Source: Polyangiaceae bacterium (GTDB lineage: Bacteria > Myxococcota_A > Polyangia > Polyangiales > Polyangiaceae). Taken from it: DNA of 64,000 nucleotides. The number at the start of each line of letters is the position of its first letter. Position 1 is the first letter of the stretch. This document shows positions 9,356 through 17,725 of this stretch, piece after piece. Position numbers and translations under genes: made by a program. The notes beneath the pieces are model-generated. The model had not been told where the DNA came from. It saw only the letters and a list, made by a program, of their open reading frames with translations, and did no database searches. The stretch is taken from NCBI GenBank assembly GCA_025936115.1, contig JAICTZ010000031.1, positions 20,977 to 84,976 of the forward strand, read 5' to 3'.

Positions 9356-10756
9356 TCAGGCTAGCTGCTCCACCCGCACGGCGTTCGTCGCGCCGCGCAC
9401 ACCAACGCGTGCGCCATAAACCATCACGTACCGCTCTCCCGACCGAACCAGATTACTCTCGGTCAGGACTTCGCTCAAGTCCCGGACCTGGTCCTCCAGC
9501 GTCGCCTTGGCGACGAGCGATCGGGGCGTTACCCCCCAATAGAGCGCAAGCCGCCTGAGCACGCGTTCTTCGGTCGAAAACGCCAAAATCGGCACCGTCG
9601 GGCGTGCCTTCGAGACGAGACGCGCCGTCACGCCGCTCTCGGTGAGGGCACCGACGAGCTTCGCCCCGACCTCGCGGGCGATGGAAACCGCAGCGTGCGC
9701 GATGGCGTCAGGGGTCGTGTGGTCCGGCTCGGAGGGCGACAGGTTCAAAAACCGGCTCGCCTCGGCCTGGCGGATGATGCGGTCCATCATGCGGCAGGCG
9801 TGGATCGGAAACTTACCCGTCGCGGTCTCGGCCGAGAGCATCACGGCATCGGTTCCACCGAACACGGCGTGCGCCACGTCACTCGCCTCGGCGCGCGTGG
9901 GCCGCGGCGAATCGACCATCGACTGGAGCATCTCCGTCGCCACGATCACGGGCTTCCGATGAATGCGGCACGTCCCGATGATCTGCTTTTGAATCACCGG
10001 CACGGTTTCGGGCGGTAGCTCCACGCCGAGATCGCCGCGTGCCACCATCGCCGCGTCGGCGGCGCGCACGATCGAGTCGAGGCGCTCGACGGCGTTCGGT
10101 GTCTCGATCTTGGCGACGATGGGCGTCGGCTTGCCCTTGCGCTCGCAGATCTCGCGTAGCTCCTGCACTTCCTCCGCGCGGCGCACGAACGAAAGCGCCA
10201 CGAAGTCCACGCCGATCGAAAGCCCGAAGTCGAGGTCGTGCTTGTCCTTTTCCGTGAGCGCGCCGAGGCGGAGGCTGCCCGACGGGAGATTCACGCCCAT
10301 CTTGGCGCGCATCGGTCCGCCGTGTTCGACCCGCACTTCGACGCGGTTGCCCTTGATGCCGATCACCTTGAGCTCGACCTGGCCGTCGGAGAGCAGGATG
10401 CGATCCTCGGGTCGCACGTCGTGCTCGAGGCCGTCGTAGTTGATGGCGATCGTGCGCTCGTCGCCGGCTTCGCCGGAGATCAGGTCAACGGTGTCGCCGA
10501 CCGCGAGAGCGGCGGGGCCGATCTTGCCCGTGCGGATTTTCGGACCGCAGAGGTCCTGCAGGATGGCCACGGGTTTGCCCATGGCGGCGCTTTCGACGCG
10601 AATCATTTCGGCGCGGCGGCCGTGTTCGGAATGCTCTCCGTGCGAGAAGTTGAGGCGGGCAACGTCCATCCCGGCGGCGATGAGCTCCCGGATCTGCTCA
10701 CGGGATTCGACAGCGGGACCAATGGTGCAGACGATCTTGGCGCGACGAGAAATCAT
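9356..10756 (-). CDS. pyk: Pyruvate kinase
   Basis: Catalyses phosphoenolpyruvate + ADP to pyruvate + ATP, the last step of glycolysis. The 466-residue protein has the usual order: KIVCTIGPA at the N-terminus, ARLNFSHG, the inserted B domain, the active-site signature region around IVAKIETPNAVERLD, and the MVARGDLGVE and MLSAETATGKFP motifs. The length agrees with bacterial enzymes. The ATG at 10756 (MISRRAKI) fits better than one at 10774. The kinase gene follows after 10 bp, so they may share a transcript. It is divergent from the lysA remnant. Confidence 0.95.
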   Translation of the reverse strand: MISRRAKIVCTIGPAVESREQIRELIAAGMDVARLNFSHGEHSEHGRRAEMIRVESAAMGKPVAILQDLCGPKIRTGKIGPAALAVGDTVDLISGEAGDERTIAINYDGLEHDVRPEDRILLSDGQVELKVIGIKGNRVEVRVEHGGPMRAKMGVNLPSGSLRLGALTEKDKHDLDFGLSIGVDFVALSFVRRAEEVQELREICERKGKPTPIVAKIETPNAVERLDSIVRAADAAMVARGDLGVELPPETVPVIQKQIIGTCRIHRKPVIVATEMLQSMVDSPRPTRAEASDVAHAVFGGTDAVMLSAETATGKFPIHACRMMDRIIRQAEASRFLNLSPSEPDHTTPDAIAHAAVSIAREVGAKLVGALTESGVTARLVSKARPTVPILAFSTEERVLRRLALYWGVTPRSLVAKATLEDQVRDLSEVLTESNLVRSGERYVMVYGARVGVRGATNAVRVEQLA

Positions 10757-10819
10757 GGGACGACGAGCCAGCATGCCACACAGCGCGCCGGAATGGGGTA
10801 GGTTCTCCTCCTACTATCG

Positions 10820-11269
10820 ATGACCGACCTTGAAGTCGGCTTTCGACGCAATGCGCAAGGCGCCCTCACCGTTTCCGGCACGCCGCTCGGGCCGCTACTC
10901 GGCCGCTTTTCGAGGCGTCTCGCATCGGTACACCGGCCTACGTCTACGATCTCGACGGGCTCGACGCGGGGGCCCGCGCGCTCGAGGCTAGCTTCGGCTC
11001 CGCGCCACACGTCACCGCGTACGCCATGAAGGCGAACACCGCGGGCACCATCGTACGAACCTTCGCGCGGGCCGGTACGGGCGCGGATGTCGCGCGGCGG
11101 GGAAGCCGGCGCGGCTCGGCATGCGCGTCAAACCCGCTCGTGTCGAGCCTGGGCGCTCCGCGTGGACCTGCTCGATGCGGCTCCGAGCGAGCCGGAGTGG
11201 CGCGTCGTCGGTCCCGTCCGTGAGAGCTCGGACGACTTCGGCTGGATCGCGCGGCGCCTCGAAGCGTAG
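10820..11269 (+). pseudogene. lysA: Diaminopimelate decarboxylase remnant (frameshifted, internally deleted)
   Basis: Pieces of a LysA-type protein in three frame segments. Segment 1 (from ATG 10820) encodes the N-terminal FRRNAQGALTVSG. After a frameshift near 10910-10925, segment 2 reads RIGTPAYVYDLDGLDAG and YAMKANTAGTIVRTFARAG, the PLP-lysine region of the family, ending at GTGADV. The usual continuation (VSGGEL... through the barrel) is missing. Segment 3 (about 11160-11269, back in the first frame) reads WRVVGPVRESSDDFGW, the C-terminal motif that normally has Cys-Glu-Ser; here the Cys is Arg. Roughly 250 or more residues of a ~420-residue enzyme are absent. An intact copy would be needed elsewhere for lysine synthesis. 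Confidence 0.75.
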
Positions 11270-11275
11270 AGCCTG

Positions 11276-11309
11276 AGCGGCGCCCGAACCTCACGGGCCG
11301 AGCGCCGCT
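11276..11309. terminator. Hairpin between convergent units
   Basis: An 8-bp stem AGCGGCGC/GCGCCGCT with an inner CCCG/CGGG pairing between the lysA remnant (plus strand) and the Kazal lipoprotein gene (minus strand). No T-tract on either side, so it may be a weak or Rho-assisted bidirectional stop. Confidence 0.45.
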
Positions 11310-11330
11310 GACGACTTCACGAGACGGCGA

Positions 11331-12629
11331 CTACTTCGAGGGACAGGCGCCGTTCGAGGCCACGGCGACGCCCGCTCGCTGCGCAAAACACGCGCTCGCG
11401 TACGTCTTGCCGTCACAGCCGCAGACCTCGAGCGACGAGCCGGTGACGTCGGGGCACACGGTGGCCTTCGCCTTGCAGTTTCCAGTCTGGTCGCCGGAGC
11501 CGCACTGGGTCGCGAGCGCGAAATCGCAATATTGATCGCTCGGACACTGACTGCCGCGCAACCCGCCGCAGGTCGCTCCGGTGTCGGCGCACGCGCCGCT
11601 AGCAGCTACGGAAGTTCCGGCGGCGTTCGCGATGCATTCGTTCGAGTAGGTGTTGCCGTCGCAGCCGCACACCGGCGCGTAGACCTGGTCGCATGCGTCC
11701 GGGATGGTTTCGCACGTCCCCGTTTGATCGCCCGAGCCGCACTGCGTGGCGAGGGGGAAATCGCAGAATTGCTCAGCGGGGCACTGCGTTCCCAGAAGGC
11801 CGCCGCAGGTGGTGCCGCCTTGCGGAGTGCACGCGCCGTCGTAGTCCACGGAGACGCCGGCCCTGGCCGCCTCGCACGAATTGCCGTACGTGATGCCGTC
11901 ACACCCGCAGACGGGGGCGTACAGCGTGATGCAAGCGTCGGGTTTCGGCTGACAAGTGCCCGGTCCGTCGGCACGACCGCAGATGGCATCGGGCGGGTAC
12001 TCGCAGTATTGCCCGGCGTCACATTTGACGAAGGTGCTGCCGCCGCACGTCACGCCGTTCGGCGCGCACTCGCCCTTCGCGGCAACGGAGACGCCGGCCC
12101 GCGCGGCTTCGCAGTCGTTGCCATATGTCTTGTCGTCGCAGCCGCACACCGGCGCGTACAGCGTGTCGCAGATTTGCGGCATCGGCTGACAGGTGCCCGT
12201 CTGATCCGCCGCGCCGCACAGGGCGTCCGGCGTGAAGTCGCAGTACTCGCCCTTGTCGCAGCTCAAACCTTGGAGGCCGCCGCAGGTCGTGCCACCCGGG
12301 CTTCCGCCCTGACCGACGCTTCCGGACGAGCCGCCCGTCGCGGACGAGCCGCCCTTGCCGGCGCTGCCGCTCGTGCCGGACGTGCCGCCTTTGCCGCTCG
12401 TCCCAGTGCCGCCCTTTGCGGCGTCGCCGCTCGTCCCAGCACCGCCGGTCCCCGCAGTGCCACCCGTGTCGGCACCGCCTTCGCCGCTCGGACAATCCGT
12501 CGTGCAGTGGCCGTCGTCGCCGACCACCGCGTGATCGCAACCTTTCGCCCCCAGCCCGAGCGGTGCCCACGCGACGAGCGCCAAGAGCGCGTAGCGACTC
12601 GTCCAACCGTTCGAAATATTCGTTTTCAT
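11331..12629 (-). CDS. Secreted lipoprotein-like protein with four Kazal-type modules
   Basis: A 432-residue exported protein. A signal peptide ends near residue 28-31 (GAKGC; an imperfect lipobox with Lys at -2), followed by a Gly/Ser/Thr stalk at about 50-113. Four homologous ~78-residue modules then follow (about 114-190, 191-268, 269-345, 346-432). Each has a TCGG...C...QYCDF...CG..DQTGTC part and a Kazal-like YAPVCGCDGxTYxNxC part. Kazal domains inhibit serine proteases; here they may protect the cell or act on prey proteases. It is the last gene of the ECF sigma operon (ATGA overlap with the gene before), so its expression is probably tied to that sigma factor. Confidence 0.85.
   Translation of the reverse strand: MKTNISNGWTSRYALLALVAWAPLGLGAKGCDHAVVGDDGHCTTDCPSGEGGADTGGTAGTGGAGTSGDAAKGGTGTSGKGGTSGTSGSAGKGGSSATGGSSGSVGQGGSPGGTTCGGLQGLSCDKGEYCDFTPDALCGAADQTGTCQPMPQICDTLYAPVCGCDDKTYGNDCEAARAGVSVAAKGECAPNGVTCGGSTFVKCDAGQYCEYPPDAICGRADGPGTCQPKPDACITLYAPVCGCDGITYGNSCEAARAGVSVDYDGACTPQGGTTCGGLLGTQCPAEQFCDFPLATQCGSGDQTGTCETIPDACDQVYAPVCGCDGNTYSNECIANAAGTSVAASGACADTGATCGGLRGSQCPSDQYCDFALATQCGSGDQTGNCKAKATVCPDVTGSSLEVCGCDGKTYASACFAQRAGVAVASNGACPSK
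11340..12300 (-). repeat. Four tandem ~235-bp coding repeats (Kazal modules)
   Basis: Inside the Kazal gene the modules are tandem duplications: the first, second and fourth modules differ at several cysteine-loop residues, while the third and fourth share the stretch CGSGDQTG with little change. Near-identity between modules 3 and 4 suggests a more recent duplication or conversion. Confidence 0.7.
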
Positions 12630-13411
12630 GGTGTCATCTCCTTCTCCCGAATTCGCGCGAGCGCGCGGTCGCGCTCGGGCGCCAAGTGCCCGTTCGGAAA
12701 CCGTGCGGCGTGGAGCGCTAGCTCGCGCCGTGCCGCACCGAAATCACCCTGCTTCATGGCCGCGAGCGCGCGCTCCATCATGGCCGTCTCGTCGCGCAAC
12801 GTGCCCTCGTCCTCACTTGCCGCCGGCGCCGCCGGAAACGCTGCCACCGCCCGCGCGCTCGCAATGGCCACCGCCACCGGCCCATCGCCGACATCACGCG
12901 CCGGCGCGACTTCGGCCGCGCCACGCTTCGGCGTCCGCGTCGCCAACCCGAGCATGGGAGCGCTCGGCGCCTCGACGCGCACCGGCGCCGTACTCGTGGT
13001 CGTCGCCATGTCCACGGGCGGCGCAGGCGTTCGCGCTGCCGCACTCGGCGTCACCTCGACGCGACGCAGAGCCTCCGCCCTGTGCGGCGAAAGCACCACC
13101 GCACGCGCCGGAGCTTCGACGGGCGTCCGCCGCGCAGGCGCGCGCGCATGCACGAGCGGCACGACCGCGACACCCGCGAGCGCGAGCGTCGCTCCGACTT
13201 TGACGGCCAACGGCAACGCGACGAGCTTCGCGAACACACCCGCAGTGGCCGTCCCCGTCGCGGCCGCCGTCGCTGCCGGCGTCATCACGCCCGCCCCAGC
13301 GAGGATGCCCGCCGATGCGAGCCGAACGCGAAGCCGCGCTTCGTCGTGGGCACTCGGCAGATCCTCCCTCAACGCTTCCGTAAAAGGATCGAGCTCGCCG
13401 TCGCCGTTCAT
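12626..13411 (-). CDS. Membrane protein of the ECF sigma operon, probable anti-sigma-like partner
   Basis: A 261-residue protein without a recognised domain. It has an acidic N-terminus (MNGDGELDPFTEALRED), a moderately hydrophobic stretch at 31-50 and a strong one at 60-89, a Pro/Ala/Arg-rich linker, and a C-terminal helical pair (MMERALAAMKQGDFGAARRELALHAARFPNGHLAPERDRAL) resembling one TPR-like unit. This layout and its place directly after a sigma gene, with ATGA overlaps on both sides, are typical of Polyangia anti-sigma partners. That role is inferred; no ZAS zinc motif is present. Confidence 0.6.
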   Translation of the reverse strand: MNGDGELDPFTEALREDLPSAHDEARLRVRLASAGILAGAGVMTPAATAAATGTATAGVFAKLVALPLAVKVGATLALAGVAVVPLVHARAPARRTPVEAPARAVVLSPHRAEALRRVEVTPSAAARTPAPPVDMATTTSTAPVRVEAPSAPMLGLATRTPKRGAAEVAPARDVGDGPVAVAIASARAVAAFPAAPAASEDEGTLRDETAMMERALAAMKQGDFGAARRELALHAARFPNGHLAPERDRALARIREKEMTP

Positions 13412-14031
13412 TTGGATGTTCCTCGTAGGATGAGCTCGAGCCGCGCCACTTCGACCTGAAACGCGGCCTTCGCCGCGCGCACGCGCGAGTAGACGGTGTT
13501 GAGCGGGAGCCCAGTGATGTCCGCGATTTCAGGCGCGGAGCGCTGTTCGATCTGTGAGAGCACGAACGCTTCGCGCTTGTCGTCGTCGAGGCGATCGAGC
13601 GCGCGCCGTGCGAGCGAGAGGCGCTCGCCGTGTTCCATGGCCTGCTCGGGGTGCGAGGTCGTCGCGGGGTGTGACGCGAGGCTGCCGCCCGGCGTGTCGT
13701 CGGAGTCGACCGGCGCGAAGCGCCATGCGTCCTTGCGTGCCGTCGCGCGTGCGCGGCGCGCGATGCGGAGCGCGATCGCGTAGAGCCACGTCGTCACCGC
13801 GGCCTGGCCGTCGAAGTGCGCGAGCTTCTGTTGCACGACGAGGAACACGTCGTGCACGGCGTCATCGAGCGCGGAGTCGCTCACGCCGAGGGCGCGCAAG
13901 CAGCGCCACACGTAACGGACATGCTCCGTGTAGATGCGATCGATGTCCGAACCGTCGGCCGGCCGCGCGTCGACGCGGGTCGCGGCAAATGGCGTCGGCT
14001 CGAGCGTCCCAGCGGACATTTGGTGGTTCAT
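13408..14031 (-). CDS. ECF-type RNA polymerase sigma factor
   Basis: A 207-residue sigma-70 family protein of the extracytoplasmic type. Region 2 spans about 30-95 (YTEHVRYVWRCLRALG, DAVHDVFLVV, TWLYAIALRIARR) and region 4 about 145-200 with the helix-turn-helix RSAPEIADITGLPLNTVYSRVRAAKAAF. No sigma-3 region, as expected. It opens a three-gene operon in which every stop overlaps the next start, ending in a protease-inhibitor-like lipoprotein. ECF operons often autoregulate; I could not pick out a matching promoter in the 21-bp gap before the next gene upstream. Confidence 0.9.
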   Translation of the reverse strand: MNHQMSAGTLEPTPFAATRVDARPADGSDIDRIYTEHVRYVWRCLRALGVSDSALDDAVHDVFLVVQQKLAHFDGQAAVTTWLYAIALRIARRARATARKDAWRFAPVDSDDTPGGSLASHPATTSHPEQAMEHGERLSLARRALDRLDDDKREAFVLSQIEQRSAPEIADITGLPLNTVYSRVRAAKAAFQVEVARLELILRGTSK

Positions 14032-14052
14032 CCTCCGACGGGGCTCAATCCG

Positions 14053-15018
14053 TCACCGAAAACGCCAAACCCCCCGCGCGACAGCAGCCATCCCCAAGCT
14101 TGGCACTCGGTAGAGCTGCCCGAAACCACCCACCTCGAAAACGGGCCGCACGAGGGCCACTCGGCCGAGCACCGCGAGCTCGAGCGCCAAGTGTTCATTT
14201 TGAATTGGGATTACGGCGATTTCCCCCGACGGCGCCAGCGTCCAGGCCGAGTCGGTCGCCGGTGACGCCACCCCGTCCCCACCACGGCCGACGAGCAGCT
14301 CGACATCGAGACCGAGCGAGACCGAAAGCCAGGGCATCGGGGTCACGACGCCCGCCGGACGTAGGCCGAACCCGCGAATGTTGGCGCTGCGCCCGTCGAG
14401 CGACACCGACTGCGGCGCAAAGTAACGCCCCGCGAGCGTCACGCCCCACGGCCCGCGCGAGATCCCACCCCGAAGCTCCGCGAGCGGCGTCGCCGCTGGG
14501 ACGACGCCGACGGCGACGCCGCCCCCCGCGGCCACATGTCCGCGAAAGTGCACTCGCGCCGTACTCGCGTGTGCGGCAGCGGGCGTGCTTGCTCGAGCTT
14601 GCTCGCTGCTCGGCGCCTTCGGCGGCGGCGCGGACGGAGGCGCGACGACCGGCGCCGGCGTCGCTGCATCGAGCTTCACGGACGCAGCAGCAATCACGGC
14701 GGCGCTGCGCATCAGCACGCGACAGTCGGGGTGCTCGAGCTCGCGCACCCGCCCCGCGACTTCGAGTGTCAGATGGTACGTCCCCGAACCCGGGTCATGC
14801 TCGATGCGCACGAGCGACGGCCGCGCGCGGCTCGCGTCCGCGCCCGCCAGCCGTTCCAGCTCGCCGGCGAACTCGAGCTCGCTGCCGCACTCGGCCGGTA
14901 CCTCGAACACGTTCACCTGCGCGAGCACCTGCGCTGCGACGAGCAAAACGGGCGCCGCCACCGCCGCGGCGAGCGCACGCCTAGACTCGAGTCGGGCGGT
15001 CTTGGGAGGAACGATCAC
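14053..15018 (-). CDS. Exported protein, probable outer-membrane-type beta protein
   Basis: A 321-residue protein with an N-terminal signal sequence (ALAAAVAAPVLLVAAQVLAQ, about 15-34), a first domain to about 115 with a Cys pair (AECGSE and DCRVLM), a Pro/Ala linker, and a C-terminal half of alternating strands (GGISRGPWGVTLAGRYF, MPWLSVSLGLDVELLVG) ending in aromatic-basic VWRFR, consistent with a beta-barrel. This architecture recurs in Polyangia and is of unknown function. The start is a GTG at 15018, and its first codons lie inside a copy of the dispersed repeat (14981-15018), so the true N-terminus may lie slightly downstream. It lies upstream of the ECF operon, 21 bp away. Confidence 0.6.
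   Translation of the reverse strand: MIVPPKTARLESRRALAAAVAAPVLLVAAQVLAQVNVFEVPAECGSELEFAGELERLAGADASRARPSLVRIEHDPGSGTYHLTLEVAGRVRELEHPDCRVLMRSAAVIAAASVKLDAATPAPVVAPPSAPPPKAPSSEQARASTPAAAHASTARVHFRGHVAAGGGVAVGVVPAATPLAELRGGISRGPWGVTLAGRYFAPQSVSLDGRSANIRGFGLRPAGVVTPMPWLSVSLGLDVELLVGRGGDGVASPATDSAWTLAPSGEIAVIPIQNEHLALELAVLGRVALVRPVFEVGGFGQLYRVPSLGMAAVARGVWRFR
14981..15018 (+). repeat. Dispersed repeat, partial copy (overlaps start of exported-protein gene)
   Basis: Shares CTCGAG followed by GTCTTGGGAGGAA and GATCAC with the copy at 63796. It is a truncated unit directly in front of the full copy at 15021. Because it runs into the coding start at 15018, the repeat has supplied the first codons of that gene. 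Confidence 0.6.
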
Positions 15019-15020
15019 AA

Positions 15021-15122
15021 GGCTCGAGTTTGGCAGTCTCGGAAGGAAAGATCACGATCGTCCAGGAAACTGAAATGCATGCGAGAACCGGCGAGGCCGG
15101 CGCAGTGTGGGTCGCAGGTCGG
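15021..15122 (+). repeat. Dispersed intergenic repeat, copy A
   Basis: Order of conserved blocks: GGCTCGAGTTTGGCAGTCT, GGAAGG, AGATCACGATCGTC, AACCGGCGAGGCCGGCGC, TGTGGGTC. All blocks recur in inverted orientation at 15222-15326 and most recur at 63796. No coding potential is conserved because copies differ by single-base indels. Confidence 0.75.
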
Positions 15123-15221
15123 CCCCGTCGCCGCGCTCGTGTAAGGCGATCTGAAACCCCTTCGGCCTTATTTGGGGGTTGATGAGAGCACGGCGACCTC
15201 GCTCAAAGTCCTGCGTCGATT
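15123..15221. other. Spacer between two inverted repeat copies
   Basis: About 100 bp with a weak hairpin (AACCCC at 15155-15160 and GGGGTT at 15175-15180, 14-nt loop) and no gene. It lies inside the inverted pair formed by copies A and B. Confidence 0.5.
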
Positions 15222-15326
15222 GCCGACCACTGACCCACAACGCGCCGGCCTCGCCGGTTTTTCACGTGGCTCTTGGTCACTCGTGCCGATCGCGATCTGG
15301 TCTTCCAAGATCGCCCGCCTCAAGCC
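15222..15326 (-). repeat. Dispersed intergenic repeat, copy B (inverted)
   Basis: On the minus strand it begins GGCTTGAG, then GATCTTGGAAG, AGATCGCGATCGGC, CCAAGAGCCACGTGAAAAACC and the AACCGGCGAGGCCGGCGC block shared with copy A, then TTGTGGGTC. It faces copy A, giving a ~300-bp inverted-repeat structure between 15021 and 15326. Confidence 0.75.
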
Positions 15327-15329
15327 TCG

Positions 15330-17576
15330 TCACTCGCCCGCGCCGCGCTTGTTTTCGGGCTCGTCGTCGATGAGCCCCGTACGACCGCTCACGGGGGGCT
15401 CGGCGGCGCGCGCCGCCTCACGCGTGCTCGACGACGCCCGCGTCGCGGCCTGACGAGCGCTCGAGGGGACGCGCGCAGCACGTAGTGCCGGCAAGGTGCC
15501 GCTCGATTCGAGCCGGCGCGCCCCGCTGCCGCTGGCTTTGCCGGGCGGCACCGAGCGGGTGCGGTACGGCACGCCACCCACGATGAGCTCGACGCCGAGT
15601 GAACGGCAGCGGCGCGCGAGCCGCTCGAGCTCGACGCCCGCCTGCACGAGCAAGCCCGCGGGCGGCGACGGATCGACGAATAGATCGGCCGTCTGGCGGC
15701 GCGTGCGCAAGAGCTCCCGCACTTCCGGATCCTCGACCCAGATGAACCCCGCCGTCGCGACGAACTCGGCGCGGCCGACGACCGCGCTCGCCTGAGCAAA
15801 GGAGCGCGCAATGGGATCGGGCAGCTGCGCGAGCACTTCGAGCCGGGTCTGGAGCACTTCCGCTTCGAAGCCGGCGCTGAGCGCGCGCGCGAGCGCCTGG
15901 GGCGTCACGAGCACGTCGAGTGAGCTGCCGACGGCACCGATCTCGACGAGCGGCGCGAGCGCGATGATCGACCCGGTCTGCGCCGCCGAACCGATGCGTA
16001 ACGCCTGATGATCCAGAAAGCGGCTGGGCTCGCCGGGCGGACGCGAATCGGAGCCGTCGCGCAGGTAGGAGCGACCGCGCGGCGTGATGCGCAAGGTCGG
16101 GCCGATGGACTCTTCGTCGTCGGGATCGCCGATGTCGACGACGCCGAGCAGGTGCAAGCTGCCAAGTCCGATGCGGCGAGCGATCTCTTCGGGCAGGAGC
16201 GGCTCGACCCCGGAGCGTTGCGCCCAGCGTTCGACGAGCCGCCGCACCCCGGGGGTGCGCGAATCCGAACGAACGTAAGCGGCGACCGCTTCCCACGGCA
16301 CCCAGCGGCCGTCCGACAGCTCTTGCAACGCCTCGAGCACGAGCTCGCGCACGACGCCGCACGCGCTCGACTCCCGCGCCTCGGGCGGAGCGCGCAGGAC
16401 CTCACCGTCGGGCCGTGCCTCGTCCCAGGCGCCGCCGCGGCGCCAGGCTTGAAAGAGCGCGTGCGCCAGATCGGCGACGGCGAGCGCGCCCGGGGGCGAG
16501 GCGATGCCGATCGCGGAAGGATCCCACAGGCCAATCGCGCGACTGAGGGCCGCGACGAAGGCGACGCGCTCGGGATCTTTGCCGAAGCGCGACGCGAGCT
16601 TCGTGAGGAGCGAGCGCGGCGTGCCGACACCGGGCTTCACTTCGACGCCGGGCTCGCGCACGGCCAAGCCGAGGGCGAGCGCGAGCGGGGCCGGATCTTC
16701 GGCGAAACGGGCGCGGCGCGGCGCGTGATCGTCGCCGAGCACGAACGTGCGGATCTGCTGGCGTTGCGCGAGACGCTCGGCGTGTCGCTGCGCGCCCACG
16801 ATGCCGGCGACCTCCGTCGGGATCACGTGCCGGTTCGGGTGCACCGGCACGAGGAACCCGCGCCGTTCGAGCGCGAACCCCACGCCACGCCGCGAAGGCG
16901 TCGCGCCCATGGCGCCACGCAGCCGCAACGGCTCCCGCTCGAGATCGAGCAGCTCCTCCGTGTCCACTTCCCCGCCCACCTGTTCGACGGCGGACAAGAG
17001 CTTGCGTTCGAGCGGCGCCAGCTCCTCGACTTCACGCGCGAGCCGTTCGGGATCCGAAAGCACTTCCCACGCCGGCTCGAGGCAGAGTGCGAGTGGCGGC
17101 GTCGCCGGCCGGCCGAGATAGTGCGACGCGATGCTGCTCGCCACGTCGGGATGCGCTTGCCAGAGCATCGCGCGCACGCCACGCGGGTCCTCCCCCTCCC
17201 ACGGCTTCAGGTGCAAGAGGAACGCGATGGGCAAGAGCAGCTCGACCCCGCCGCCGCGGCCACGCACGTAGACGACGCCGCGTGCGACGAGCGGCTCGAC
17301 CGCCGCCGGCAAACCGCGTGCGCTGAGCACGCCCCCTGCCTCGGCGATGCGGTAGAGGAGCTCGCGGGTCGGGCCGGGCAGAATCGAGGGGTCCCGGAGC
17401 TCGGGGAGCTGCAAGAGCAGGCGCGCGACCTGCGAGGGCACGTCGATGCGCTTTGCCTCGTCCACCTTGATCTTCAGCCGCGCGATGAGCGACGAGAGCT
17501 CGGCTTCGGGCAGCTGGCGCAGCACGTCGACCAGCCGGATGGGCCGTGGAGGTGCTGGGATGCTGGGACGAGCCAT
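15330..17576 (-). CDS. Helicase-C3-type (XPB/Ssl2-like domain) protein without a helicase motor
   Basis: A 748-residue cytoplasmic protein. The second half (about 480-660) resembles the 'helicase conserved C-terminal domain 3' of actinobacterial and myxobacterial proteins: SIIALAPLVEIGAVGSSLDVLVTPQALARALSAGFEAEVLQTRLEVLAQ and ATAGFIWVEDPEVRELL. Winged-helix-like segments occur earlier. No Walker A or DEAD/DEAH box was found, so it is not an active helicase on its own. The last ~90 residues are a Ser/Arg/Ala-rich tail. Divergent from the HD phosphohydrolase gene. Confidence 0.65.
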   Translation of the reverse strand: MARPSIPAPPRPIRLVDVLRQLPEAELSSLIARLKIKVDEAKRIDVPSQVARLLLQLPELRDPSILPGPTRELLYRIAEAGGVLSARGLPAAVEPLVARGVVYVRGRGGGVELLLPIAFLLHLKPWEGEDPRGVRAMLWQAHPDVASSIASHYLGRPATPPLALCLEPAWEVLSDPERLAREVEELAPLERKLLSAVEQVGGEVDTEELLDLEREPLRLRGAMGATPSRRGVGFALERRGFLVPVHPNRHVIPTEVAGIVGAQRHAERLAQRQQIRTFVLGDDHAPRRARFAEDPAPLALALGLAVREPGVEVKPGVGTPRSLLTKLASRFGKDPERVAFVAALSRAIGLWDPSAIGIASPPGALAVADLAHALFQAWRRGGAWDEARPDGEVLRAPPEARESSACGVVRELVLEALQELSDGRWVPWEAVAAYVRSDSRTPGVRRLVERWAQRSGVEPLLPEEIARRIGLGSLHLLGVVDIGDPDDEESIGPTLRITPRGRSYLRDGSDSRPPGEPSRFLDHQALRIGSAAQTGSIIALAPLVEIGAVGSSLDVLVTPQALARALSAGFEAEVLQTRLEVLAQLPDPIARSFAQASAVVGRAEFVATAGFIWVEDPEVRELLRTRRQTADLFVDPSPPAGLLVQAGVELERLARRCRSLGVELIVGGVPYRTRSVPPGKASGSGARRLESSGTLPALRAARVPSSARQAATRASSSTREAARAAEPPVSGRTGLIDDEPENKRGAGE

Positions 17577-17725
17577 GGAATTCGCGGACCGCCCGGCCCC
17601 CGAGGCCGCGAACGGTTTATCGCTCTAAAGTTACGCGCGCTTTAGCGCCGTGTCGAGAGCGAGCTCTTTGGTGCTCGAAAATTGAGCTAGGGGGAAATGC
17701 CGCAATCGTCACAGTATTGCGCTCG

